Shown here piece after piece: positions 35,901-44,683 of a DNA stretch of 64,000 bases. The notes beneath the pieces were generated by a model, which saw nothing but the letters and a program-made list of their open reading frames with translations, was not told the origin of the DNA and did no database searches. Position numbers and translations under genes: made by a program. Every line of letters starts with the position of its first letter. Position 1 is the first letter of the stretch. The stretch covers positions 2,946,001 to 3,010,000 of the forward strand of contig NZ_CP091787.1 of the NCBI RefSeq assembly GCF_022024035.1, read 5' to 3'. This stretch comes from Prevotella sp. E13-17 (GTDB lineage: Bacteria; Bacteroidota; Bacteroidia; Bacteroidales; Bacteroidaceae).

Positions 35901-38900
35901 TTCACCATCACCAACGGACTGGGCTTCAGTGCCTATGTGATGTATGAAGGAACGAGCATCCCGGTCAAGGGAGCTCACTTCCTGGTGAACGGCCGCCAGC
36001 TGCATAATGCCGCAGGACAGCCGGTGGAGACCGACTTTGAGGGACGCGCCGACTTCCAGGTGATGGGCGGCATACGCGACACCATACAGGTAGTCATGCA
36101 AGACCACACGTTCGTCAACAACGGCTACTACAAGAGTGCCGACGGCGTGGTGCTGGACGACAAGGTCGCACAGACCTATTTCTACGATGCCACGCTGGTG
36201 AAACTCACCGGACGCATCGTTGGTGGCAAGGACCAGGGCACGCTGCCACTGGACAACAACCTCTCGCGCAACAACCTCGGTGACGACCTGACGATGGTGC
36301 TCACCCTCGAGGGCGACAACACGTCGTGGCTGGTCTATGATAACCAAAACCCGGCAAAGAGCTCACGGCAACTCACGTTCGACCACCCGGGCGGCAAGGG
36401 CCACAAGACCATAGCCGACGTGCAGCGTAAGCGCATGGTTGTCAGGCCCGACTCGGTGACCGGCGAATATGTGCTGATGCTGCCGCCCGTACGATGGAAG
36501 GTGCAGCAGGTGTATTGCGAGGGCTATCCCACACTGTTCCAGGACGGACAGGTGAGCGAGGTCATCGACCTGACGGAGAGTCTCACGCCCGACACCGTGA
36601 AGTATGAGGGTACCTTCGTCAGTGCAGACGGCATCAACGTCAGCCAGCCCGAAGAAACCTATAACTACCGCTACGACCGCATCTACCATGCCCCTGTGGA
36701 GATCACCTACCGCCAGGTGGGCTACGACACCTTCGACTATTTCGGCGACAAGAGCTATGTCGCCATGACTGCCGGAGGCGACAAGGTGACCGTGCCACTG
36801 GCCTATGAGGCCATGAAGGAATACAAGGAGTATTTCAACCCCTTTGACCATTACACCCATACGCCCAAACTGACACCAACAGATGCCAGCCATGTAAAGG
36901 CAGGAGCGGAGTCATACAAGATGATGTTCGACGGCAACCCGAACACCAAATGGTGTGTCGTCTCCAATACATCAGGGTGGTGGGTAGAATTCAACACCGA
37001 AGCGCCATGCAGCCTCAAGTCGCTCAACCTGACCACTGGCGACGACACGGAGATTTACGACGGTCGTAACCCCAAGGCCATGCGCTTGCTTGGCAAAGCC
37101 AATCAGGACGATGAATGGACGACTCTGATGGAGATCGCCGACAGCAAAATGGGAGCCTTCAACTGTCAGACATATAACTTCAATGTACCCAACCACACCT
37201 TCTGTCAGTACTTCCGTCTGGAGGTCCTCAGTTCGACATGGGGTAATATCGGAACCTACGAAGGCTATGAGCTTCAGCTGAGTGAGCTGTCGCTGACCTG
37301 TCGAGGCAAGGAAGACAATGATCCTGCCGAAGACCATGGACCAGAGCCTGTCATGGCCGGCACTGCCGACTACACCTTCGGACACCCCGTGTTCAGTTTG
37401 GAGCGCAAGTATCCCATCGAAATTCAGGTTGGCGAGCGCTATATATATAATAATGATGAGCGCACGGGAAAGGTTGACTTGGTGAAGATTGGTGGCGGAC
37501 GGGTGACGGTTCACAATGGCTTGAAGGACGGAGTGAACCAGCAGTTCGTCGATCTGGACGAGAATGGCCAGGGCCGCTTCTATCTGGAGGCCGGGCAGAC
37601 CACACGCCTGCTGACCGGCGAGAATGCCGTGAAGACCGTGACGATGACCCTGACCCAGGACGGCACCACCTACGAGGCTGAACCTCTCAAAGGATATGTG
37701 CTGAACATGTTTGCCATCGGTAACAACAAAGATGTGCTCGTCAATGGTCAGCCACAACTCATCGACATCCTGCGCGACCCGCCGGGAGGAAGCAGCACGG
37801 CAACGCTGTCGAAAGGCTCGAAGTTGAAATATAACTACACGCTCGATATGAGCCTCCATTCAGGACTGGCACTTTCGTGGGCATCGGGCACCACACTGGA
37901 GAACTATCAGGGTGCCGTAGCCGCGGCCGGCGGAATAGGTCATACCAACGGCATCATCAACTCCTCTAATCTGGAGAAAGTACTGGAATTTGAATATGCC
38001 TTCGATATGCAAGGCCATCGTGCCTTTGCCTACACGATGAATGTGACGCAGGACATCACCACAAGCAGTGCAGCCACCATGGTGGGGGCCGAAGCTGACC
38101 TCTATATCGGCATAGTCCAAAACATCATCGTGACGCCCATGAGCACCATCAGGGCCATACCCGACAGCATCTACCAGCACATGCTGGGTCGGTTGGGCGG
38201 CAGTACTACGGCAGGCATCACCAACAAGTATGGCTCGCTGGTACACATTGCCGAGGGACAGGACCGAGAAGGTAATAAATACCACCTGGTGCGTGACGAG
38301 TCGATAGGCTACGGACCGAAGATAGAGTCGCAGTTTATACACTCCCAGAAGTACATTCTCAACGAACTGATTCCCGCCAAGGTGAAGGAACTGCGCGAAC
38401 TGATGTTCATCGGCACCGCCGAGGAAGCACAGCGACAGGCTGATGCCACAGGCAAGCCCGTCTATCGTTCGCTCGTACCGGCTGACAGCGAAAACTTCGG
38501 ACTGGTCAATACCAAAGGCGATGAGATATTCTACTACACCAGCACCATGCAGCCCGTGGACAGTATGAACTATGTCATACATGTACCTGCCAGCGTCAGC
38601 GATACCCCCTCTGACGAGGTGGCCGAGATAAACCAGGTCATATTCAGCTGGGTACAGATGATAGCCCAGAACGAGCGAGAGAAACTGAATGCCACCGATT
38701 TTGTGGCTAACTACGACATTGACGGTGGTACGAAAGTAACCTACGCCGAGCAGTTCGAGAGCGAATACTCCATTTCTAACTACTACCACCTCCCGGGCAT
38801 TATCTCAGGCAACTATTTTGATGAATCGGGCGCCGATGCCTCGCTGGTCGCCAGTTCTATCTTTGGCATAAGGATTGTTTCAAAAATAGTCAAGTCCCTG

Positions 38901-41900
38901 TGGGGAAAAGTCAACACATCGGCAACGGCCAGCTCGTCAGAGTCGTCGGACAATAAGAACCCGGCCTTCTCGTCGAAAATGGCATTCTTTGGCAAGACAT
39001 TTAAATTCAGCATCCTACCCACGCTAAACTATAGTGTCAAGGATGTGTCAGGAGAGACTAAGACCTTCAGCAGGAAGGAGAGCTTCAACATCAGTATGGA
39101 CACAAAAAGCCATCTGAACATCGATCTCTATCGAACGCTGACCGATGCAAAGTATGTGAAAGATGTCAGCCAATTCGATGTGTTCACGGAACAGAACTTC
39201 AACAATATGACCGATTATGTGGGAGGCTACCTGAGTCGTGACAACGATATGCAGAATGTGCGCTATGCACGAGGATTCGTCTATCGTACCCGTGGAGGTG
39301 CCACCTGCAACCCCTATGAGGATGAGCGCAAAACCTTGTTCTATGACAGAGGGCGCATTCTCGACGAACGGACTAAGAAGATCAGCAACCCGAAGATTAT
39401 GCTTGACAAGCAGAGCGTGAGCGGTGTGGCTATCGGCGACCCCGCACGCTTCAAGGTTTACCTCACCAACGAGAGCGAACAGCCCGAGGCGGCCACCGGC
39501 GGACTGACGATATTCACCTTCATCCAGGATATGGAGTCTAATCCCAAGGGCGCCAAAATCTTCATCGACGGAGCACCGCTGACGGGTACGGGCATGACCG
39601 TCGTGCTTTTCCCCGGCAAAGTCATGGAGAAAACAATGGAGGTATATGCCGGTGAGGAATTCGACTACGAAGGTCTGAAGATCGGCGTTGCATCGCAAGG
39701 CGACTTCGCCAACACACAGAACTATGTGAGTTTCGACGTGCACTACCTGCACGAGGCAGGACCGGTGCTCATCGCGCAGCCGGGCGACAAATGGGTGATG
39801 AACACCAATGCCCAGTACGACGACCGTCGAGGCTGGTTCCTGCCCGTCACCATCAATGGTTTCAACAAGCACCAGCACAACTTCGACCACATCGAGTTCC
39901 AGTATAAGGAATCGCTGAGAGGTGAAGACTCATGGACCAATCTCTGTTCCTACTATGCCGACTCGACTCTGATGGCTCAGGCCAGTGGCATGCGCGAGAT
40001 GATACCCGAGAACGGCAACATCACCACCCACTTCTACGGAGAGGGCACCGTGATGGAGAAGGCCTACGACCTCAGGGCCGTGCTGTACTGCAGAAACGGC
40101 AACTCGTTCCTCACAACGGCTTCGCCCATCATCAGCGGCGTAAAGGACACACGCCGCCCCCAGCTGTTCGGAACTCCCGAACCAAAGAGCGGCGTGCTGA
40201 CGCTTGGCGACAACATCATCTTCAACTTCTCGGAGGACATTGAACACAACTACCTGAGTTCCATCACCAACTTCGAGGTGAAGGGTGAGGTGAACAACGA
40301 CAACGTGACGGAGGCCGTCTCGCTGCATTTCGACGGCAAGGCCAGCGTGGAGACCGAGGCACGTCGCAACTTCAGCGGCAAGAGCCTGACGGTCGATCTG
40401 ATGGTGAAACCCGATGAGACGGGTCGCGACATGCCCATCTTCTCACACGGCACCAACGGAAAGAAACTGCAGTTGTGGCTCACGGGTGACCTCAAGCTGA
40501 AGGCTGTCATCAACGAGAATGAATACCTCTCTGACTCATCCATCGTGAAGGGAGCCTTTACGCAGGTTGCAATGAGCATCAACAAGGAAGACAGCACGCT
40601 GACATTCTATAACGGCGGCAAGCAGATTGGTGCCTGCGCCATGAAAGAGTCCTATAACGGAACGGGCACGCTCATCTTCGGACGCACCAACGAGAACGAC
40701 CCCACCGAAAGTAGCTACTATAAGGGACGCATGATGGAAGCCCGACTGTGGTATCGAGCCATGACGGGCGGACTGATCGGTACCACCTATGGCTCGAAAC
40801 GCCTCACAGGCTACGAGATGGGGCTCGTTGATTATTATCCGATGAATGAAGGCACGGGCAACTACGCTCTCGACAAGACACAGGGTGCCAATGCCGAACT
40901 GAAGGGAGCCTCGTGGGCCATGCCTCGCGGATTGTCACTGCGCGTAGAGAATGACGACAAGGGCATTGCCCTGACACAGGATGCCCTGAACCGCACGGCA
41001 GAGCAGGATTACACACTGATGTTCTGGTTCAAGACCGATGCTGAGGGTCGCGGCGTACTTGTTTCGAACGGCGCCGGACGCAAAGAAGAGATTAATGCCG
41101 AAAACCAGTTCTGTCTGGGCTTCGAAGCCGAGAAACTGCGCTATAAGACCCACGGCATGACCGTGGACATACCCGGTGACTGGAGCGATGGACAGTGGCA
41201 TCACTTGGCCATGACGGTAAACCGCGCGTTTAATGTGGCCAATATCTATGTGGACCAGATACTACGGTCCACGTTTGCAGCCGACTCTCTTGGCGGCATC
41301 AGTGGCGGACACCCGCTCATCGGCGCCGCACGCTACGACGAACCCGGTCAGGAGAGTGCTGTTGCCACCGTTGACACGCGCAACTGGCTGACAGGTAATA
41401 TCGACGAGATATGCTTCTTCGCACAGGCCCTGCCGCAAACACTCATACAGAACTATGCCACAAGGAGCCCGAAGGGCGACGAAGCAGGACTGCTGACCTA
41501 CCTTGCCTTCGACAGGCAAGAGCGCCAGAAAGACAACGACCTGGAGATGGTGGCCTATCCGTACAGCAAGAAACTCTATCTGGATGACAATGGCAACGTG
41601 CGCTACGAGCTCGACCCCGTGACAAAGGAGCCGACAGATACCTTAGTACGCGACTATGTATTCACAGCTTCGCCCGAAGAAATCATCACCCGTATCACCA
41701 ACGAGACGGCAGCACCCGTAGTGCCCAATGAGGAACTGAAGAACCTGAACTTCAATTTTGTGGGCAAGGACAACCAGCTGTATGTGGGTATCAACGAGAG
41801 TAACGCCCGCCTGAACCGCCGTAATATCTATGTGACGCTGCGCGACGTGGAAGACCGAAACGGCAATGCTATGGCCTCACCACAGACGGCCAGCTACTAC

Positions 41901-43595
41901 GTGACGAACAGCTCACTGCAGTGGATGAGCAACCGCTACTCGCAGTCTGTGACCTACGGCTACGGAGAAACCATCTATCTTGTGGTTGCCAACAACAGCG
42001 CTGCCAGCCACATGTACACCATCGAGAACTGTCCGTCGTGGCTGACGTTCGACAAGTACACCGACCGCATCGCTCCGCAGGACTGGGCATCCATCCAGGG
42101 AACGGTGAACCCCGACCTGAACGTGGGCACCTACGATGAGATTCTCTACCTGACCGATGAGGAAGGTGTCTCAGAACCGCTTTATCTGACAGTGACCGTT
42201 GAGGCTTCCGTGCCCGATTGGGCATGGAACGTGGACAGCGAACTGCTGGAGAACTCGATGAACATCATCGGACGTGTGTATGTAAACGACCAGATAGACA
42301 TCGAGCCCCGCGACATCGTAGGAGTGTTCGACCGCAACAACATCTGTCATGGCTTCACAAGAGTGGAATACTCTGCCAAGACCAGCGAGAGCAACGTCTT
42401 CCTGACCGCCTACGACAGCCTGGCCCAAGGCCGTGAGCTCTACTTCAAATTGTGGCAGTACTCCACGGGCCTCGAGCTGACGCTGACGGTGAACGACAAG
42501 CAGACAATGACCTTTAAGGCAGACTCCGTCGCAGGACTCGACAAGCCGGTGATATTCAAAGGTGGCACGAACTATGTTCAGATGATGAACCTGAGGGAAG
42601 GCTGGAACTGGGTATCGTTCAATGTAAAGAACGAGCAGATGGAAGATCTCGACCTTCTCCTGGGAGGACTGCCTTGGCAAGAAGGCGACATGCTGACGGA
42701 ACTGAACGGACAGACCACGTTACTCTATGAGAACGGCCACTGGCTGTCATCCGAAAAAACTCAAGGTCTCAAGTTGACGCACAAGACTGCCTACGCCGTG
42801 AAAGTGGCACAGAATATTCAGTTCCCCATTGCCGGCGAGTTGATAAAGGCTCTGGACGAGCGCACCATCTGGGTTGGCAAGGGTTGGAATGCCATCGGCT
42901 ACACACCGATGCTGAACCTGCCCGTGGAGACTGCACTTACCGACTACTACGATAAGGCCGAACCCGGCGATGTCATCAAGAGCCACGACCAGTTTGCCTA
43001 CTTCACCTTTTCGGGCGGTGCAGGACGCTGGCGCGGCAATCTAGAGTACATGAAACCCGGCGAGGGATACATGCTCCTTCGAAAAGGCAGTGGGAAGGTC
43101 AGCTTCCACTATCCGTTCTACGAACCCGGAAGCACTTTCCTCGACGAACGGGCCATGACCAACAGAAGTGCCGTTGCTCCTACACATACCAAGACAACCA
43201 TGACGGTGAGTGCTGTGATAGACGGCGTCGAGACGGAAGAAGGAGACGTCTTGGTCGCTTATGCCAATGGCGAGCGCATGGGTGAGGTAACGCTACACAG
43301 CATGTCCGACGAAGAGGACGCCGAACCGCTCTACATGAGCATTGGAGGGGATAGGCAGACCGACATTTGGTTTGCTATTGAACGCGACGGCGAGATTGTC
43401 GCTGCCACTGGCGAGTTGATGGTATATAAACCCAATGCCGTCATCGGAAGCCCTGACGAACCGACCCAGATCAGTTTCGCCCGTGCAGACATGCCCGCTG
43501 GCAAATGGTACACCATCAGCGGCTTCCAGCTGTCCAAGCGTCCCACTCAGCAAGGAGTATATATCTTCAATGGTAGAAAAATCGTAATCAGATAA
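32967..43595 (+). CDS. Very large (3542-residue) secreted multi-domain protein
   Basis: A signal peptide (cleavage after AVA, about residue 30) precedes a mosaic of binding domains. These are fibronectin III-like segments (about 290-400 and 800-890), a GLUG/beta-helix-like region (about 545-760), a carboxypeptidase-regulatory-like sandwich (about 891-960) and an F5/8-type C (discoidin-like) domain (about 1305-1450, FDGNPNTKWCV). Two LamG/concanavalin-like domains (about 2450-2635 and 2665-2825, DGQWHHLAMTVN) and a BACON-like Ig domain (about 2990-3070) follow. Near the C-terminus are two modules with a GWNW[VA]/GWNAI core (3208 and 3300). The tail QQGVYIFNGRKIVIR resembles a type IX sorting end. 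No enzyme motif is seen; a surface adhesin or glycan-binding role is inferred. The lipoprotein gene starts 3 bases later. Confidence 0.85.
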   Translation: MKKPIERIKRERLMLLLMLLTWLLPQTAVATHVDDTWKYQVMLNGSNTIRISAPVYDMDGADCWVDNGNLKVTWTDDSGTHTETCFHWQRDGDTDNDNKDIWIHFRTDVGGSIEVTQGNSASYFTLTKADGDIQRLVYRNSDGKTFNVYAVWRVPYDLLGKDLKFSWDVHRNGNSRDAMNVPGLEDVPVSMPPAQDIITPQVTMATLSYSESGKIEVPWFIASDKLTAARYEYTDQSGKKVTQSMPTNANSGTIYLDATVPHDNFRIVVSYKDKDDNAIENISSEVQNQPMVHAPVGLTAIPTGNSKAAVKLEWTILYPNTDDLTDADFFEVQRSLTGKEEDFVTIASEPFVIDPDNMKFEFTDSTLVEAIVKEQLKKGGTLDSLTYRVRRMISQNWGWEGNNCAQNTLCLVDDIHLLRIASYDARWEDERAHTVRVSWNYANERNAVWDNRAALKLRILMKNRAGEPIDSMLYTLTDDERQQRYKLVAFTRPCVDYDIKLYIEQGASPINTWDGIEPYFFPIRTEADWETFRNMVQEAKGLYDVNARLYADINARSLIGPTQNLAFRGHFDGNGHTLNYDYWNPLDNIAPFRFAWNYTIENLRVTGKIQGYNHCSGLVASSNATRGRRNIISNCQVSVTVKTDRTHIGGFIGHGHNTSHTITNCLFDGTLRAGSGMYAGAFLGWEESGNSNTFFNNVENGSFEGFPNTNMSWTHIGSGLANVTGASANCYHLTEFLPKDETQTFVAPTVGEMLSSLGDGWQEKDGKVALRFTSYAEPPASYPTPTLPTFHYESIGKIDPTLKTETRQSSVLLVWETDGNPIDFFTVLRRPKGTDDSAWKEVETNIDQLSYEDKTVSPLEDYEYKVRATNDCEGVSFTETQVAQGACKHTGLLEGYVRFNDGTGVPDISVEVVPESGGEKKTVKTDHTGYFMADSLSYMGQTSVVYVVTPVSEGGIKLERDSYSVTFNNESNHRQVHEFTITNGLGFSAYVMYEGTSIPVKGAHFLVNGRQLHNAAGQPVETDFEGRADFQVMGGIRDTIQVVMQDHTFVNNGYYKSADGVVLDDKVAQTYFYDATLVKLTGRIVGGKDQGTLPLDNNLSRNNLGDDLTMVLTLEGDNTSWLVYDNQNPAKSSRQLTFDHPGGKGHKTIADVQRKRMVVRPDSVTGEYVLMLPPVRWKVQQVYCEGYPTLFQDGQVSEVIDLTESLTPDTVKYEGTFVSADGINVSQPEETYNYRYDRIYHAPVEITYRQVGYDTFDYFGDKSYVAMTAGGDKVTVPLAYEAMKEYKEYFNPFDHYTHTPKLTPTDASHVKAGAESYKMMFDGNPNTKWCVVSNTSGWWVEFNTEAPCSLKSLNLTTGDDTEIYDGRNPKAMRLLGKANQDDEWTTLMEIADSKMGAFNCQTYNFNVPNHTFCQYFRLEVLSSTWGNIGTYEGYELQLSELSLTCRGKEDNDPAEDHGPEPVMAGTADYTFGHPVFSLERKYPIEIQVGERYIYNNDERTGKVDLVKIGGGRVTVHNGLKDGVNQQFVDLDENGQGRFYLEAGQTTRLLTGENAVKTVTMTLTQDGTTYEAEPLKGYVLNMFAIGNNKDVLVNGQPQLIDILRDPPGGSSTATLSKGSKLKYNYTLDMSLHSGLALSWASGTTLENYQGAVAAAGGIGHTNGIINSSNLEKVLEFEYAFDMQGHRAFAYTMNVTQDITTSSAATMVGAEADLYIGIVQNIIVTPMSTIRAIPDSIYQHMLGRLGGSTTAGITNKYGSLVHIAEGQDREGNKYHLVRDESIGYGPKIESQFIHSQKYILNELIPAKVKELRELMFIGTAEEAQRQADATGKPVYRSLVPADSENFGLVNTKGDEIFYYTSTMQPVDSMNYVIHVPASVSDTPSDEVAEINQVIFSWVQMIAQNEREKLNATDFVANYDIDGGTKVTYAEQFESEYSISNYYHLPGIISGNYFDESGADASLVASSIFGIRIVSKIVKSLWGKVNTSATASSSESSDNKNPAFSSKMAFFGKTFKFSILPTLNYSVKDVSGETKTFSRKESFNISMDTKSHLNIDLYRTLTDAKYVKDVSQFDVFTEQNFNNMTDYVGGYLSRDNDMQNVRYARGFVYRTRGGATCNPYEDERKTLFYDRGRILDERTKKISNPKIMLDKQSVSGVAIGDPARFKVYLTNESEQPEAATGGLTIFTFIQDMESNPKGAKIFIDGAPLTGTGMTVVLFPGKVMEKTMEVYAGEEFDYEGLKIGVASQGDFANTQNYVSFDVHYLHEAGPVLIAQPGDKWVMNTNAQYDDRRGWFLPVTINGFNKHQHNFDHIEFQYKESLRGEDSWTNLCSYYADSTLMAQASGMREMIPENGNITTHFYGEGTVMEKAYDLRAVLYCRNGNSFLTTASPIISGVKDTRRPQLFGTPEPKSGVLTLGDNIIFNFSEDIEHNYLSSITNFEVKGEVNNDNVTEAVSLHFDGKASVETEARRNFSGKSLTVDLMVKPDETGRDMPIFSHGTNGKKLQLWLTGDLKLKAVINENEYLSDSSIVKGAFTQVAMSINKEDSTLTFYNGGKQIGACAMKESYNGTGTLIFGRTNENDPTESSYYKGRMMEARLWYRAMTGGLIGTTYGSKRLTGYEMGLVDYYPMNEGTGNYALDKTQGANAELKGASWAMPRGLSLRVENDDKGIALTQDALNRTAEQDYTLMFWFKTDAEGRGVLVSNGAGRKEEINAENQFCLGFEAEKLRYKTHGMTVDIPGDWSDGQWHHLAMTVNRAFNVANIYVDQILRSTFAADSLGGISGGHPLIGAARYDEPGQESAVATVDTRNWLTGNIDEICFFAQALPQTLIQNYATRSPKGDEAGLLTYLAFDRQERQKDNDLEMVAYPYSKKLYLDDNGNVRYELDPVTKEPTDTLVRDYVFTASPEEIITRITNETAAPVVPNEELKNLNFNFVGKDNQLYVGINESNARLNRRNIYVTLRDVEDRNGNAMASPQTASYYVTNSSLQWMSNRYSQSVTYGYGETIYLVVANNSAASHMYTIENCPSWLTFDKYTDRIAPQDWASIQGTVNPDLNVGTYDEILYLTDEEGVSEPLYLTVTVEASVPDWAWNVDSELLENSMNIIGRVYVNDQIDIEPRDIVGVFDRNNICHGFTRVEYSAKTSESNVFLTAYDSLAQGRELYFKLWQYSTGLELTLTVNDKQTMTFKADSVAGLDKPVIFKGGTNYVQMMNLREGWNWVSFNVKNEQMEDLDLLLGGLPWQEGDMLTELNGQTTLLYENGHWLSSEKTQGLKLTHKTAYAVKVAQNIQFPIAGELIKALDERTIWVGKGWNAIGYTPMLNLPVETALTDYYDKAEPGDVIKSHDQFAYFTFSGGAGRWRGNLEYMKPGEGYMLLRKGSGKVSFHYPFYEPGSTFLDERAMTNRSAVAPTHTKTTMTVSAVIDGVETEEGDVLVAYANGERMGEVTLHSMSDEEDAEPLYMSIGGDRQTDIWFAIERDGEIVAATGELMVYKPNAVIGSPDEPTQISFARADMPAGKWYTISGFQLSKRPTQQGVYIFNGRKIVIR

Positions 43596-43598
43596 ACT

Positions 43599-44399
43599 AT
43601 GAACAAGAAAAACATCTTATATTCAACCGTTATCCTGCTGGCAAGCCTCACCTTTGAGGCTTGCGGCAGCGATGACGAGCCGAAGACCGATGGCTACACC
43701 GTCACCACAGTAAGCGAGGCCCCAACATGGCAGATTGACTGGCGGGGCAACGAAGAGCGTCCCGACTGGCAGGAGCCAGACATCGAGAACTATGAGAACT
43801 GGAGCATCATAAAGGTGCAGATTGAAGATGCACTGATACCCTATACCAGCACCGACGACCTCATGGCTATCTTCGTGGCAGACGAGTGCCGCGCCGTACA
43901 GGGCCCCGCCCTCGTTCTGGGCAGTCCAGAGCAGAACACCACAACCTATCTCCTGAAGGCATGGGGCAATGAGAACGACGGAGAACAGCTGGTCGTCACG
44001 CTGAAGTATTACAATGCGCAGCTGAAGCAGGTGTTCGCCCGCACTGCTACAATTACCTATCTCATAGGCAGAGACATCGGAGTGGGCACCGACTTCATAC
44101 CCCAGCTCACCTATGGCTCTTCAAAGTACCCAGTAGTACAGACTTTCGACATCACCGCCCTGTTTGTCAAAGCCTCCATCACACCTGCCGTCGATGATCT
44201 CATCGCAGCCTTCGTAGGTGACGAGTGCCGCGGTGTCAGCAACAAGGAGAGTGATGATGGACTATTGACCATCTTCGGACGAAAAGAAGGAGAGAACATC
44301 ACTATTAGATATTACCAAGCTGCCACCGGCAAAATCTACACGTTCCCGGATGTCACCAAGATGGATAATAAGCAACTTTCAAGCATCACATTTCAATAA
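43599..44399 (+). CDS. Lipoprotein with two copies of a domain shared with the giant protein
   Basis: A 266-residue lipoprotein (signal ending FEAC, Cys22). Two internal repeats (about 70-157 and 183-266) each contain DDLMAIFVADECRAV or DDLIAAFVGDECRGV followed by a beta-rich stretch. A similar module (DIVGVFDRNNICHGF) occurs near residue 3110 of the preceding giant protein. The gap to that gene is 3 bases, so the two are co-expressed, and the lipoprotein may hold or cap the giant protein at the outer membrane. That interaction is an inference. It ends 14 bases before a bidirectional terminator. Confidence 0.82.
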   Translation: MNKKNILYSTVILLASLTFEACGSDDEPKTDGYTVTTVSEAPTWQIDWRGNEERPDWQEPDIENYENWSIIKVQIEDALIPYTSTDDLMAIFVADECRAVQGPALVLGSPEQNTTTYLLKAWGNENDGEQLVVTLKYYNAQLKQVFARTATITYLIGRDIGVGTDFIPQLTYGSSKYPVVQTFDITALFVKASITPAVDDLIAAFVGDECRGVSNKESDDGLLTIFGRKEGENITIRYYQAATGKIYTFPDVTKMDNKQLSSITFQ

Positions 44400-44412
44400 G
44401 CATATTAGAAAC

Positions 44413-44449
44413 AATCGTGCCGCCATTCGCAGTGAATGGCGGCACGATT
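44413..44449. terminator. Bidirectional terminator between lipoprotein and short peptide genes
   Basis: A perfect 16-base stem (AATCGTGCCGCCATTC and its complement) around the loop GCAGT serves both converging units. The core CGTGCCGCCATTC is the same as in the 32591 terminator. Confidence 0.9.
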
Positions 44450-44467
44450 TGTTTCATCCCCCTTTCC

Positions 44468-44493
44468 CTCCCCTCGGGGAGTCAGGGAGGGGA
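44468..44493. repeat. GC palindrome downstream of the second short peptide
   Basis: On the minus strand CCCCTCCCTGA leads into CTCCCC-GA-GGGGAG. The order (peptide stop, this element, terminator) mirrors 32541-32627. Confidence 0.7.
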
Positions 44494-44664
44494 TTACTCT
44501 TCTTCCTCCTCTTCCCAAACAGAATAGTTTCGGTATTGACGAGATCCAATGTCATCGACGTTTGTGATTTCCTGTTTCTCATCTACTTGAGCAGACACAC
44601 ATATCATCTGATGAACTTCTACGTTCAACACGCTGGTTGTAGGCGCAATATATTTCTTTTTCAT
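44494..44664 (-). CDS. Short acidic-tailed peptide, second copy (MKKxYxxP…VWEE type)
   Basis: A 56-residue protein 19 bases after the stop of the secreted DNRLRE-like protein. It begins MKKKYIAPTTSVLNVEV, has a short central region with HQMICVSAQ and ends SRQYRNYSVWEEEEEE. It matches the 61-residue peptide at 32352 at both ends while the centre differs. It has no signal peptide or known domain. Conservation of the termini, spacing and downstream hairpins in two places argues that it is a real gene despite its size. Confidence 0.78.
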   Translation of the reverse strand: MKKKYIAPTTSVLNVEVHQMICVSAQVDEKQEITNVDDIGSRQYRNYSVWEEEEEE

Positions 44665-44683
44665 AATCGTGATATCCTTTCCT

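Noticed and set aside
34977..36347. A 456-codon open frame on the minus strand inside the giant gene
   Set aside because: It is fully antisense to the 3542-residue protein, has no start signal or known domain and arises from GC-rich codon use; so do the frames at 37860-38789, 39048-39890 and 36972-37859.
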